Source of the DNA: Halobacillus_B sp963739045
Lineage (GTDB): Bacteria > Bacillota > Bacilli > Bacillales > Halobacillaceae
Direction: 5' to 3'
DNA length: 64,000 bases
NCBI GenBank assembly: GCA_963739045.1
Contig: CAVTYY010000005.1
Span: forward strand, 558,001-622,000
The translations under genes were made by a program, and so were the position numbers. Under the pieces are notes generated by a model. That model worked only from the letters and a program-made list of their open reading frames with translations, ran no database searches and had not been told where the DNA came from. Shown here piece by piece: positions 45,337 through 53,366 of the stretch (position 1 is the stretch's first letter; each line of letters starts with the position of its first letter).

Positions 45337-45738
45337 ATGGATCGCAAAATTAATCATTTGCAGATGATTCAAAGTGTGATTGCCAGGATGGGGCAGAATT
45401 CTTTTTTTCTTAAAGGGTGGGCTGTGACCCTGGTTGCTGCTTTATTTGCTTTATCGAATCTAGGGGCAAGAGATGAATTTCTGATCTTTGCCTGTCTTCC
45501 TATTCTCATCTTCTGGATATTAGATGCCTATTATTTACGGCAGGAAAGACTGTTTATTCTCCTCTACAATCACGTCCGTCAAAAGGACGAGCAGGAGATT
45601 GACTATAATATGAACACCGGCCAGCTGTCTGTGAAACATTCTCCACTGTTTATGGTGATTTTATCAAAAACGATTCTCCTCTTTTACTTACCTATTCTCT
45701 TGTTAATAGGTATTGCTATGTTCCTGTTTCCCCTCTAA
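45337..45738 (+). CDS. Small membrane protein linked to the SEFIR gene
   Basis: The 133-residue protein has a short amphipathic N-terminus (HLQMIQSVIARMGQNSFFLK) and two helices in GWAVTLVAALFALS and FLIFACLPILIFWILDAYYL. A cytoplasmic charged stretch (RQERLFILLYNHVRQKDEQE) follows, then two C-terminal helices. Proteins of this design are, from memory, often next to TIR/SEFIR or other immune effectors, but none has a firm role to my knowledge. The site is GGAAGTG. Likely co-transcribed with the SEFIR gene. Confidence 0.72.
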   Translation: MDRKINHLQMIQSVIARMGQNSFFLKGWAVTLVAALFALSNLGARDEFLIFACLPILIFWILDAYYLRQERLFILLYNHVRQKDEQEIDYNMNTGQLSVKHSPLFMVILSKTILLFYLPILLLIGIAMFLFPL

Positions 45739-45785
45739 ATACTAGGTATTCAGAAGATGCCGGCCCCTTTCCGTTGTGGATCCTT

Positions 45786-45814
45786 TCATGTTCCTATCAC
45801 TCCTTTCATATAGT
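45786..45814 (+). promoter_or_regulatory. Candidate SigE-type promoter of spoVR
   Basis: TCATGTT and CATATAGT, separated by 14 nt, resemble the mother-cell SigE -35 and -10. They lie 31 nt before the spoVR start. The match is partial. Confidence 0.4.
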
Positions 45815-45844
45815 AAGATAAGCGACTTTGAAGGAGGGGCCACC

Positions 45845-47257
45845 TTGAAACCTGAGGATCAAAAGAAGCTCGAGAATGCCATTAGAGAAATTACCAGCAT
45901 TGCTAAAGGATTCGGGCTTGATTTCTACCCAATGAGATATGAAGTTTGTCCTGATGATATTATTTATACATTTGGTGCGTATGGAATGCCTACCCGTTTT
46001 TCCCATTGGAGCTTCGGAAAACAATATTATAAAATGAAGCTGCAATATGATCTGGGTTTGAGTAAGATTTATGAATTAGTCATTAACTCTGATCCCTGTT
46101 ATGCCTTCTTGCTGAATTCAAACAGCCTTATTCAAAATAAGTTAATTGTAGCGCATGTCCTGGCTCATTGTGACTTCTTTAAAAATAATGCGCGCTTCCA
46201 AAATACGAAGCGGGATATGGTAGAAAGTATGGCGGCAACTGCAGAAAGAATTGCCAGTTATGAGCGCATCCATGGTAAAGAAGAAGTTGAAGCATTCCTT
46301 GATGCGATTCTAGCCATCCAGGAACATATTGATCCGTCCATTGTGCGTCCAAAGTTATCCTGGACAGTTGCTGATGCTTATGAAGAAAGTCAGGATAAAG
46401 TTCTGCCTACACCTTATGATGACATCTGGAAAATCGGCGAATCCCCAGATGATCAACGTGTGGAAAGGAAAAAAAGAAAATTTCCTCCACGACCGGAAAA
46501 GGATCTGTTGTTATTTATTGAGCAGCACAGCCGGGAGCTGGAAGATTGGCAGCGGGACATCTTAACTATGATGCGTGAAGAAATGTTATATTTCTGGCCG
46601 CAGCTGGAAACTAAAATCATGAATGAAGGCTGGGCCTCTTACTGGCATGCCCGTATACTTAGGGAAATGGACCTGACAAGTGATGAAGTAATCGATTTTG
46701 CCAAATTGAATGCAAGTGTTGTACAGCCATCGAAAACACAGTTGAACCCTTATTATTTAGGATTGAAGATTTTTGAAGATATTGAAGAGCGTTATGATCA
46801 TCCAACGGAGGAAATGCAGCGTCACGGAATTAAGCCTGGTTCAGGGCGGGAGAAGATCTTCGAGGTCAGAGAAATCGAATCTGATCAGAGTTTTATACGC
46901 AACTATTTAACGAGAGAATTGGTGAGAAGGGAAGATTTATATCTCTTCCAGAAACAAGGGCAAAAATATAAGATTACGGATAAAGATCATGAAGCAGTCC
47001 GAGACCAGCTGGTTACTATGAGAGTGAATGGAGGATTCCCTTACCTTACCGTCCAGGACGGAGATTATATGAAGAGTGGAGAGCTTTACCTAAAGCACCA
47101 TTTCGAAGACGTTGAACTCGACCTTGGTTATTTGGAAAAGACTCTGCCTTATGTCTATCAATTATGGGGAAGACCTGTGCATATGGAAACCATTGTGGAA
47201 GACCGCAGTGTAGTTTTTAATTATGGAGGTCAGAAAGTGCAAAAGAAATATTTATAA
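45845..47257 (+). CDS. spoVR: Stage V sporulation protein R
   Basis: The 471-residue protein is required for spore cortex formation in B. subtilis, made early in the mother cell. Family landmarks are FGLDFYPMRYEVCPDDIIYT, YGMPTRFSHWSFGK, ELVINSDPCYAFLLNSNS, AHCDFFKNNARF, NEGWASYWHARI and NPYYLGLKIFEDIE. Length fits SpoVR (468). The start is TTG at 45845 behind AAGGAGGGG; an upstream ATG at 45776 would prepend residues that do not belong to the family. Confidence 0.95.
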   Translation: MKPEDQKKLENAIREITSIAKGFGLDFYPMRYEVCPDDIIYTFGAYGMPTRFSHWSFGKQYYKMKLQYDLGLSKIYELVINSDPCYAFLLNSNSLIQNKLIVAHVLAHCDFFKNNARFQNTKRDMVESMAATAERIASYERIHGKEEVEAFLDAILAIQEHIDPSIVRPKLSWTVADAYEESQDKVLPTPYDDIWKIGESPDDQRVERKKRKFPPRPEKDLLLFIEQHSRELEDWQRDILTMMREEMLYFWPQLETKIMNEGWASYWHARILREMDLTSDEVIDFAKLNASVVQPSKTQLNPYYLGLKIFEDIEERYDHPTEEMQRHGIKPGSGREKIFEVREIESDQSFIRNYLTRELVRREDLYLFQKQGQKYKITDKDHEAVRDQLVTMRVNGGFPYLTVQDGDYMKSGELYLKHHFEDVELDLGYLEKTLPYVYQLWGRPVHMETIVEDRSVVFNYGGQKVQKKYL

Positions 47258-47292
47258 ATAACCAGGAAGAGAAATAAAGAGTTTATATATCA

Positions 47293-47332
47293 GAAAACCC
47301 GAATCATTGATTTTCCAATGGTTCGGGTTTTC
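47293..47332. terminator. Terminator after spoVR with the recurrent AAAACCCGAA stem (copy 2)
   Basis: GAAAACCCGAATCATTG pairs with CAATGGTTCGGGTTTTC (47316-47332) with one G-U. It can act on both strands. The rest of the gap to 47469 holds no gene. Confidence 0.9.
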
Positions 47333-47469
47333 GTAATTATCAATGCATAAAAGTGAAAGTGGTGGTGTGCTTCGATTTCACTTTCCACACCGCCTCAGGT
47401 TCCTCATTTACAGATCATTGAAGTTGCAATACGTCCAACTGGGTGGCTTTCTGCAGACACGTCCGATTC

Positions 47470-48012
47470 TCAGCTGCCGGATTTTCTTGGAATGTACTGT
47501 TTATGTTCTTCATCCGTCTTGAGCAGCTTGGCCATATAGTATTCATCCACATACTGATTGTTAATAAATAGAGAGTCTTTGCGAACGCCTTCGATTGAGA
47601 ATCCCGCCTTTTTGTAAAGGGCTATTCCTGCAGCATTTTTAACAACAGCGTTTAGTTCCAATCGATAAATTTGTTGCTTTTTCGCCCAGTCTTCTACATG
47701 CTGGAATAGTTTAGTACCCAGCCCCTGACCTCTGTGCTCTTTTAGAATGCCTACAACGATGTAAGCACAATGCTTATTTCTTTTGGCTATACCGCCGATC
47801 GCCAGGAGATAGCCTGCCAGCTTGTGATCTGATTCTGCTGCAAGCAACGTTGAATTTGGTGATTCATTGATCGATTGAATTTTTCTTCTGTGATCCTCGA
47901 CGGTGGTGGACCGTTCTTCAGGCTCATAGAGCATATATTGTGAATCCTGTTCCACACTTCGCATCAATTGTGCAAACGGGCTGGCATATTCTTGAGTAAG
48001 TTCGCGGATCAT
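47470..48012 (-). CDS. GNAT family N-acetyltransferase
   Basis: The 180-residue acetyltransferase has AYIVVGILKEHRGQGLGTKL (acetyl-CoA pyrophosphate loop Q/RGxGxG) and LNAVVKNAAGIALYKKAGF near the C-terminus. It resembles RimI/YhhY-type GNATs; the acceptor is unknown. The start at 48012 has AGGAGGG upstream; the ATG at 48048 adds 12 residues without a site. Confidence 0.88.
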   Translation of the reverse strand: MIRELTQEYASPFAQLMRSVEQDSQYMLYEPEERSTTVEDHRRKIQSINESPNSTLLAAESDHKLAGYLLAIGGIAKRNKHCAYIVVGILKEHRGQGLGTKLFQHVEDWAKKQQIYRLELNAVVKNAAGIALYKKAGFSIEGVRKDSLFINNQYVDEYYMAKLLKTDEEHKQYIPRKSGS

Positions 48013-48134
48013 AGAATAACCCTCCTGTCTAATAGAATTAATAGGCAATTTCGTTATATTCTACCACAATTCATTAGGATGTTTTGAAACAAAACTCTCC
48101 CAGCGATCGTCTATAAAAAAAGGAGGCGAAATTT

Positions 48135-48368
48135 GTGAAGCTTTTGGGAGGGTTGATTACAGCTTGTATGTTTATGCTTGCTGCTTGGTTCTGTTACCAG
48201 ACAGGTCTTTACAATCTTGCTTTTCCCATTCATCCGGACTCAACAAGCTCAGTTTCTATGGAGGATAAACAATTTCAAGCCTTCATCGTCGTGATGTTCG
48301 GAGTCAGCCTTTCAGCGGTTGTGTTCCTATTATTTCGCCTGGCCGACCATCAACGGAGGAGCGAGTAA
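48135..48368 (+). CDS. Small two-helix membrane protein
   Basis: The 77-residue protein starts at GTG behind AAAGGAGGCG. It has two transmembrane helices (about 3-24 and 48-68) and a polar loop (HPDSTSSVSMEDKQF) probably outside. Function and family are not recognised. Confidence 0.65.
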   Translation: MKLLGGLITACMFMLAAWFCYQTGLYNLAFPIHPDSTSSVSMEDKQFQAFIVVMFGVSLSAVVFLLFRLADHQRRSE

Positions 48369-48403
48369 TTCGCTGAATTAATTTAAGACAAAGCGCTGAA
48401 ACA

Positions 48404-48431
48404 TTGCAAGTAAGCAGTCATATGATAAAAT
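48404..48431 (+). promoter_or_regulatory. Candidate SigA promoter of the short His-rich ORF
   Basis: TTGCAA and TAAAAT are separated by 16 nt, with a TG two bases before the -10. It lies 41 nt before the short ORF at 48472. Confidence 0.55.
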
Positions 48432-48471
48432 GGATACAGTTATAAAGCGAAGACGAAAGGAGCGGGAAGGT

Positions 48472-48543
48472 ATGAAACATCAATTTCATTCCAAGCAGAT
48501 TCATGCGAAATTCATTCATGGTCTTTCTCGCTGCCAAGCATAG
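48472..48543 (+). CDS. 23-residue His-rich short ORF overlapping a terminator (leader-like)
   Basis: The ORF begins MKHQFHSKQIH and ends SRCQA. It has four His in 23 residues and a strong ribosome site (AAAGGAGCGGGAAGG). Its stop codon lies within the left arm of a terminator hairpin (48536-48561). Promoter, translated short ORF and immediate terminator are the parts of an attenuator or of a small independent transcript. The downstream gene (pyrH-like) is 260 nt away with a repeat between them, so the regulated target, if any, is unclear. Confidence 0.5.
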   Translation: MKHQFHSKQIHAKFIHGLSRCQA

Positions 48544-48569
48544 ACATTTTTGTCTATGCTTGTTTTTTT
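48536..48569 (+). terminator. Terminator overlapping the short ORF stop
   Basis: AAGCATAGACA pairs perfectly with TGTCTATGCTT (48551-48561) and is followed by GTTTTTTT. Confidence 0.9.
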
Positions 48570-48590
48570 ATCGTTTAAGAAGCTTACCAG

Positions 48591-48657
48591 GATAAAGATG
48601 GATTCACTCCGCCGCTTGTCTTAGGCTTGTCGGGTCTCCCAAGCCGCTAGCGCTTTT
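48591..48657 (+). repeat. Intergenic hairpin repeat family B, partial copy 2
   Basis: This is the right half only of the family B element (GTCTTAGGCTTGTCGGGTCT … CCGCTAGCGCTTTT). It is nearly identical to the right half of the complete copy that follows at 48661-48780, so the pair looks like a local tandem duplication with a lost left half. Confidence 0.8.
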
Positions 48658-48660
48658 AAT

Positions 48661-48780
48661 CTATCCAGCGCAAGCGGCCAGTCCCTCGAGGTCCTAAGTC
48701 AATCGCCTGCGTGGATGAAGAGCAATCCACTCCGCCGCTTGTCTTAGGCTTGTCGGATCTCCCAAGCCGCTAGCGCTTTT
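48661..48780 (+). repeat. Intergenic hairpin repeat family B, copy 3
   Basis: The complete element has outer arms CAGCGCAAGCGGC and GCCGCTAGCGCTTTT, with CCCTCGAGGTCCTAAGTC and its partner GTCTTAGGCTTGTCGG inside. It occupies the space up to the pyrH-like gene. Confidence 0.85.
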
Positions 48781-48803
48781 AAAGTTTATTGGAGGGTGAT
48801 GGT

Positions 48804-49544
48804 ATGAGGTATAACCGGGTGTTGTTAAAAATTAGCGGGGGAGCTTTAAGTGGGGCTAGTACGGATAATTTTGATCATACGGCTCTTGAACATATTGCGA
48901 ATGAGATTGTCTCCCTTGTAGAGGCAGGCATTGAAGTGGCTTTAGTAGTCGGCGGCGGAAATATTTTCAGAGGCCGTACCGCTGAAATGTGGGGAATTGA
49001 TCGTGTTGAAGCAGATAATATTGGTACGATAGGGACTGTGATTAATAGTCTCATGCTTCGAGGAGTGTTAAAGAATAAGACGAATCATGATATTCGAGTG
49101 ATGACCTCTATCCCTGTGAGTTCAGTCGCTGAACCTTACATTCGTTTAAAGGCCATGCATCATTTGAAGAAGAAATATGTCGTCATCTTAGCCGGTGGAA
49201 ATGGCCAGCCTTTTGTGACAACGGATTATCCCGCCGTCCAGAGAGCCATTGAACTGGAGTGTGATGCGATTCTGGCAGCTAAACAAGGAGTGGATGGCGT
49301 CTACTCTGCAGACCCTGCCGCCGACAAGAATGCAAAGCTGTATAGGACTTTAAATTATGATGATATTCTTTTGCATAATATTCAGGTTATGGACCAGGCT
49401 GCGCTGCTTCTAGCAAGAGATTACAAGCGTCCGGTTCATATTTTTAACTTTGATGAACCCGGAATCATGAAGGAGCTTTGCCGTGGCCATGATCAAGGCA
49501 CCCTTGTTTCAAGTGAGCCTTCCAAATTTCATGAAGATTTATAG
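48804..49544 (+). CDS. pyrH: UMP kinase-like amino acid kinase family protein (PyrH paralogue)
   Basis: The 246 residues show bacterial UMP kinase wording: VLLKISGGALSG, VVGGGNIFRG, ADNIGTIGTVINSLMLRGVL, LAGGNGQPFVTTDYPAVQRA and KQGVDGVYSADP. UMP kinase makes UDP for nucleic acids and cell wall precursors. The normal gene lies between tsf and frr; here it stands alone beside D-amino-acid transaminase. It may be a second copy, or one with altered specificity. The ATG at 48804 follows GGAGGGTGATG. Confidence 0.85.
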   Translation: MRYNRVLLKISGGALSGASTDNFDHTALEHIANEIVSLVEAGIEVALVVGGGNIFRGRTAEMWGIDRVEADNIGTIGTVINSLMLRGVLKNKTNHDIRVMTSIPVSSVAEPYIRLKAMHHLKKKYVVILAGGNGQPFVTTDYPAVQRAIELECDAILAAKQGVDGVYSADPAADKNAKLYRTLNYDDILLHNIQVMDQAALLLARDYKRPVHIFNFDEPGIMKELCRGHDQGTLVSSEPSKFHEDL

Positions 49545-49648
49545 GTATAATTGTTTATATTCAGAACATTTTGTGTTTTTCATCCCTTTAGGGGCAAACT
49601 TTGATAAACTATTCGATAACTCTTAAGAGCAATAAAGGAGGCACCATT

Positions 49649-50533
49649 ATGAGTGTGTATCAGCATATATTAACTGAAAAAGAATTTGTAGATAAGGATA
49701 ACCTTACGTATCCGTTTGAAGAAAGAGGTCTGCAGTTCGGTGATGGCATCTATGAAGTCATCCGTGTGTATAAGGGAAAGTACTATTTAATTGAAGAGCA
49801 CTTGGATAGACTCTTCCGTTCCGCTGCCGCCGTTAAGATTAATGTACCCTATAACAGGGAGGAACTGTCTCATCAACTGGATGAGCTGCTGAAAAGAAAT
49901 AAGATTGATGAGGATGCAAAGGTGTACTTGCAAATTACGCGGGGGTCTGCTCCAAGAGAACATGCTTTTCCATTAAATACGCCTGCTAATCTATACGCTT
50001 ATGTACAAGACCTGCCCAGGAAAATTAATCTTATGAAAGAAGGAGTTACCGCTATCAGTCAGCCAGATGTACGCTGGGACTGGTGCTACATTAAGAGCTT
50101 AAACTTGCTTCCCAATGTAATTGCCAAACAGGAAGCAGAAGAAAAGGGGAGCTTTGAAGCCGTTTTACATAAAGATGGCGAAGTGACTGAATGCAGTTCC
50201 TCAAATGTTTATTTAGTTAAAGATGGAAGCGTGTATACCCACCCTGCTAAGAAAAATATTTTACACGGCTGTGTGAGAATGCGGGTGGAGCATTTTTGCA
50301 AAGAGAAATCCATTCCATTTGTGGAGGAAGCTTTCCGTATAGAAGATTTTCAGCATGCGGATGAGGTTTTCTTATCTAGCAGTACAGCCGAAGTTATGCC
50401 GATAATTAAGGTAGATAACCAAGTTATTGGAACAGGAAAGCCGGGACCGATCACTAGAGTCATACAGCAGAGTTACGAAAGTGATGCTGACATTTCAGAG
50501 GCAAGGTCGCTATTTAAAGAACCATCTGCGTAA
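49649..50533 (+). CDS. dat: D-amino-acid transaminase
   Basis: The 294-residue class IV PLP aminotransferase interconverts D-alanine/2-oxoglutarate and pyruvate/D-glutamate, supplying D-Glu and D-Ala for peptidoglycan. The start YQHILTEKEFVDKDNLTYPF and EERGLQFGDGIYEVIRVY are family typical. The PLP-binding Lys lies in WCYIKSLNLLPN, and SSSNVYLV, with EVFLSSSTAEVMPI, completes the cofactor site. The ATG at 49649 follows AAAGGAGGC; the frame's earlier start lacks a site. Confidence 0.93.
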   Translation: MSVYQHILTEKEFVDKDNLTYPFEERGLQFGDGIYEVIRVYKGKYYLIEEHLDRLFRSAAAVKINVPYNREELSHQLDELLKRNKIDEDAKVYLQITRGSAPREHAFPLNTPANLYAYVQDLPRKINLMKEGVTAISQPDVRWDWCYIKSLNLLPNVIAKQEAEEKGSFEAVLHKDGEVTECSSSNVYLVKDGSVYTHPAKKNILHGCVRMRVEHFCKEKSIPFVEEAFRIEDFQHADEVFLSSSTAEVMPIIKVDNQVIGTGKPGPITRVIQQSYESDADISEARSLFKEPSA

Positions 50534-50560
50534 TAAGAAGATAAAAGGGGGGAGAGGCGC

Positions 50561-50938
50561 ATGATTCATTTTATGGGATTATATGACGAAGCGTTTCAGT
50601 CCATGAAGCAGGGAGATAAGCTTTATGAGGTGCGTTTACATGATCAAAAAAGAAAGAAACTAAGAAAAGGCGACTTGATTGAATTCACAAGACTGCCGGA
50701 TAAGAAGGAAACCTTGCTTGTCGATATCCTGAATCTTATCCCTTTTCACACGTTTGACCAGTTGTATCAGTCAGTTGCGAAAGAAGATATAGCTAAGGAG
50801 AACAGTACCCATCAGGAATTATTAAACAGCACGTATCAGATTTATACAAAAGACCAGGAAAAACAGTGGGGTGTTTTGGCGATTCAAGTGGCCTTAAGCA
50901 AACAGTCTTATGCCCTGAGAACCATTCATCCTCAATAA
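50561..50938 (+). CDS. ASCH domain protein
   Basis: The 125-residue ASCH-type beta-barrel has an N-terminal GLYDEAFQSMKQGDKLYEVR (the ligand-binding Lys/Glu segment), RKGDLIEFTRLPDKKETLLV, and a C-terminal GVLAIQV strand. ASCH domains are linked to RNA or modified-nucleoside handling (related to PUA). It is 28 nt after dat and may be co-transcribed. AAGGGGGGAGAG is its site. Confidence 0.8.
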   Translation: MIHFMGLYDEAFQSMKQGDKLYEVRLHDQKRKKLRKGDLIEFTRLPDKKETLLVDILNLIPFHTFDQLYQSVAKEDIAKENSTHQELLNSTYQIYTKDQEKQWGVLAIQVALSKQSYALRTIHPQ

Positions 50939-50943
50939 AACCA

Positions 50944-50976
50944 ACCGCCTTCTTAACGACTGGGAGGGCGGTATTT
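50944..50976 (+). terminator. Weak terminator after the ASCH gene
   Basis: ACCGCC and GGCGGT can pair around a large loop, followed by ATTTTAC. The run is short, so confidence is modest. Confidence 0.5.
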
Positions 50977-51050
50977 TACTTTAGTGAAGTAAATCTAAAA
51001 GACAGCTATGCTATAATGCAAAGGAAAACGTTAGTTATGGAGGGATAAGA

Positions 51051-51506
51051 ATGGCAGAAATCAAGTTGACATTTACCGAAGAACAGTACAAGAAATTGGT
51101 GGAAACGATTTTCCTTGGAAGCTGGATGTTAAATTCTACTCGGCTTGAGGATTTGGATGAAGCAGCAGAAGAGATTCGTGAGCTGATTCTTTCCAGGTAT
51201 AAAGAAGCTAATTTAGAAGATAAAGTGGTCTACCAGGAGGAAATGAAGATTCACGATCTTACCATTGACTATGAATCTGAACTCCTTGATCAATATATAG
51301 AAGAATATGACGAGTTCAGCTTTTGGGATAAACTGGTTGAGAAGCTGACTGAAAAAGAAATGGTGCAAACGTTTGGGGCAGATGTAGTCTCAGCACCATT
51401 GACTGATGAAATGTTGAAAACTCAGCTTGATTTAGAAGAAAAGATAGGGCAGGAGTTAGAAGAGAAAGGCATTACGAACCTCCACCTTCCTCTTGATAAA
51501 AAATAA
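51051..51506 (+). CDS. Acidic soluble protein of unknown function
   Basis: The 151-residue, Glu-rich and mainly helical protein (EEQYKKLVETIFLGSWMLNS; EAAEEIRELILSRYKEANLE) has no transmembrane segment. The ATG follows GGAGGGATAAG and an extended -10 (TGCTATAAT, 51009-51017) lies 34 nt upstream. Similar proteins occur in Bacillaceae, but I cannot name a family or role. Confidence 0.75.
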   Translation: MAEIKLTFTEEQYKKLVETIFLGSWMLNSTRLEDLDEAAEEIRELILSRYKEANLEDKVVYQEEMKIHDLTIDYESELLDQYIEEYDEFSFWDKLVEKLTEKEMVQTFGADVVSAPLTDEMLKTQLDLEEKIGQELEEKGITNLHLPLDKK

Positions 51507-51540
51507 AATTGTGCGAAATATTAATTTTCAAGCATGCAGG

Positions 51541-52173
51541 TTAGGATGATTCCTTTAGTTTCCGGGGAGTGGACCATAGAAGAGCAATGGGTCTGGCAGT
51601 TTTATAAGCCCACTGAATGATGGGTCCAAGCAGCAGTGCTACAATTAAAGTACCAAACCCAACCGGAGCACCAAGCAGGAATCCAATCAGGGCCATACCG
51701 CTTTCTGCGAAGATTCGTACAGAACTTTTAGACTGCTTTGTTTTCTCATTCATGATCATCATAAAGTGATCAAGCGGAATGCGCGGGAAAGGTGTCCGCA
51801 AGTAAACCGCTATACCGGCAGAAGTAGCCAGAAGACCAAGGGTAAAGATTCCCCACTGAGCCCACCAGGGGTCAAAGCTAACATCTTTTAGAAATCCATA
51901 CAACACAAAGTCCAATGATCTCCCCCGGATAATTATCGGGATAAGGGATTCGAATTTTGGTCTTTTCTTTTCAATCCAGGCGTTTATGCCAAGCAGGATA
52001 ACAAAGGCAATAATCATAACATTTCCAACTGTTATGGGCAGATGCTTGGCTACGCCTACAGCAACACTATCCCCAGGACCAACCCCTAGGCCGGATTGAA
52101 TAACAAGAGCGAGACCGAGGCTTGATACTGTGAGTCCTGCTATATATATGATGGTTAAATAAACATATTTCAT
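51541..52173 (-). CDS. YczE/YyaS/YitT family membrane protein
   Basis: The 210-residue protein has five to six helices, LALVIQSGLGVGPGDSVAVG, and a polar central loop with RTPFPRIPLDHFMM. It is assigned to the YczE/YyaS group, whose only characterised member acts post-translationally on lipopeptide (surfactin) synthesis. The site AAAGGAG precedes the ATG. No partner gene is nearby. Confidence 0.8.
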   Translation of the reverse strand: MKYVYLTIIYIAGLTVSSLGLALVIQSGLGVGPGDSVAVGVAKHLPITVGNVMIIAFVILLGINAWIEKKRPKFESLIPIIIRGRSLDFVLYGFLKDVSFDPWWAQWGIFTLGLLATSAGIAVYLRTPFPRIPLDHFMMIMNEKTKQSKSSVRIFAESGMALIGFLLGAPVGFGTLIVALLLGPIIQWAYKTARPIALLWSTPRKLKESS

Positions 52174-52320
52174 AATAGACTCCTTTGATCACGTCCAAAA
52201 TATACTTTACTTATCATATAGGTTCCTCCAGGGGAAGTAAAGATATTCAGAGTTTGCAGGTTTCCAGTAAATCAGAAAGGGAACGGGTGATATAGACCAG
52301 GAAAAAAGGAGGAACAAAGG

Positions 52321-53079
52321 ATGCATTACGCTATTATTACCGGTGATTCCAGAGGGCTTGGAGAAGCAATCGCCAAACAATTTATCGGAAAAAATGTGAA
52401 CATTGTAGGGATCTCACGCACGCACAATAAGAGTCTCGAAAAGGCAGCTCAAGATAGCAAAGTGGATTACACGCACATCAGTTGTGATTTAAGTCAGACT
52501 GAAAGCGTTGCAAATTGTCTGGATGAAGTAACCAGTCACGTGTTCCATGAGGAGACCCATTATGTATATCTGGTTAATAATGCTGGGGTAATAGACCCTA
52601 TTGATACAGTAGGCAATCTAAATGCAGACGAGCTGCAGAACCATTTACAAATAAATCTTGCTGTACCGATGCAGTTTTTCAATCGATTTCTAAAGGAAGC
52701 TAACGCAGCTGACATTTCAACGATGCTCATTAATATCACATCAGGGGCTGCCGAGAGATCCGTTCATGGCTGGAGTGTTTACAGCAGTGCAAAAGCAGCC
52801 ATTAACCGTTTTACCGAAACCGCTGCTTTAGAACAAGAAGAGAATAATCATATTATATTTGCTTTCAGCCCCGGAGTGGTAGATACGGACATGCAAGGAA
52901 GAATCCGGGCAAGCTCAGAAGAAGAATTTGCTGACGTGAGCAAGTTTAAACAGCTCAAGGAAGAAGGGAAATTACGCTCCCCAGAAACGGTGGCAGCTGT
53001 ACTTATGGATTTACTGAATAATCCAAAGACCATTGAAAGCGGAAAAGTATATAAACTCTATGATTTAATCGAGGAGTAA
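52321..53079 (+). CDS. SDR family oxidoreductase, YueD-like (benzil reductase type)
   Basis: The 252-residue Rossmann enzyme has TGDSRGLGEAIA, NNAGVIDPI, INITSGAAERS and catalytic YSSAK. The wording is close to B. subtilis YueD, an NADPH-dependent (S)-benzoin-forming benzil reductase related to sepiapterin reductase. The natural substrate is unclear. AAAGGAGGAAC precedes the ATG. A cluster of three repeat elements follows. Confidence 0.87.
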   Translation: MHYAIITGDSRGLGEAIAKQFIGKNVNIVGISRTHNKSLEKAAQDSKVDYTHISCDLSQTESVANCLDEVTSHVFHEETHYVYLVNNAGVIDPIDTVGNLNADELQNHLQINLAVPMQFFNRFLKEANAADISTMLINITSGAAERSVHGWSVYSSAKAAINRFTETAALEQEENNHIIFAFSPGVVDTDMQGRIRASSEEEFADVSKFKQLKEEGKLRSPETVAAVLMDLLNNPKTIESGKVYKLYDLIEE

Positions 53080-53128
53080 AGATGCGGTGGCTTTTTCTAT
53101 TTTCTAATACATGAGGAGCTTCAACTTT

Positions 53129-53249
53129 TGATCGTCCAGCGCAGCGCCTAGCCCCTCGAGGTCATTAGTCAAGCGCCTGCGTGGATAAAGAGCAATCCAC
53201 GCAGGCGCTCGTCTTATGCTTGTCGGGGCTCCCAAGGCGCTTCCGCTTT
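53129..53249 (+). repeat. Intergenic hairpin repeat family B, copy 4 (tandem unit 1)
   Basis: The unit begins GATCGTCCAGCGCAGCGCC and ends GGCGCTTCCGCTTTT. The centre is a perfect 14-bp stem (GCGCCTGCGTGGAT, 53172-53185, with 53194-53207). It is the first of three head-to-tail units. Confidence 0.9.
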
Positions 53250-53366
53250 TGATCGTCTAGCTGCAGCGCTAGCCCCTCGTGACATAAGAAATCCCATTCT
53301 GTGGCAAAGACCGCCACGCCATGGTTTTTCTTATGCAAGTCGTGGCTGAACAGGCGCTTCCGCTTT
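53250..53366 (+). repeat. Intergenic hairpin repeat family B, copy 5 (tandem unit 2)
   Basis: The outer arms are as in unit 1 (GATCGTCTAGCTGCAGCGC … AGGCGCTTCCGCTTTT). The centre is a different sequence that still pairs: CATAAGAAA…GTGGC (53282-53304) with GCCAC…TTTCTTATG (53312-53334), 18 of 23 positions complementary plus one wobble. Confidence 0.9.

Noticed and set aside
47361..47394. GGTGGTGTG/CACACCGCC hairpin before the GNAT gene end
   Set aside because: It lacks a T run and has a long loop; probably chance complementarity.
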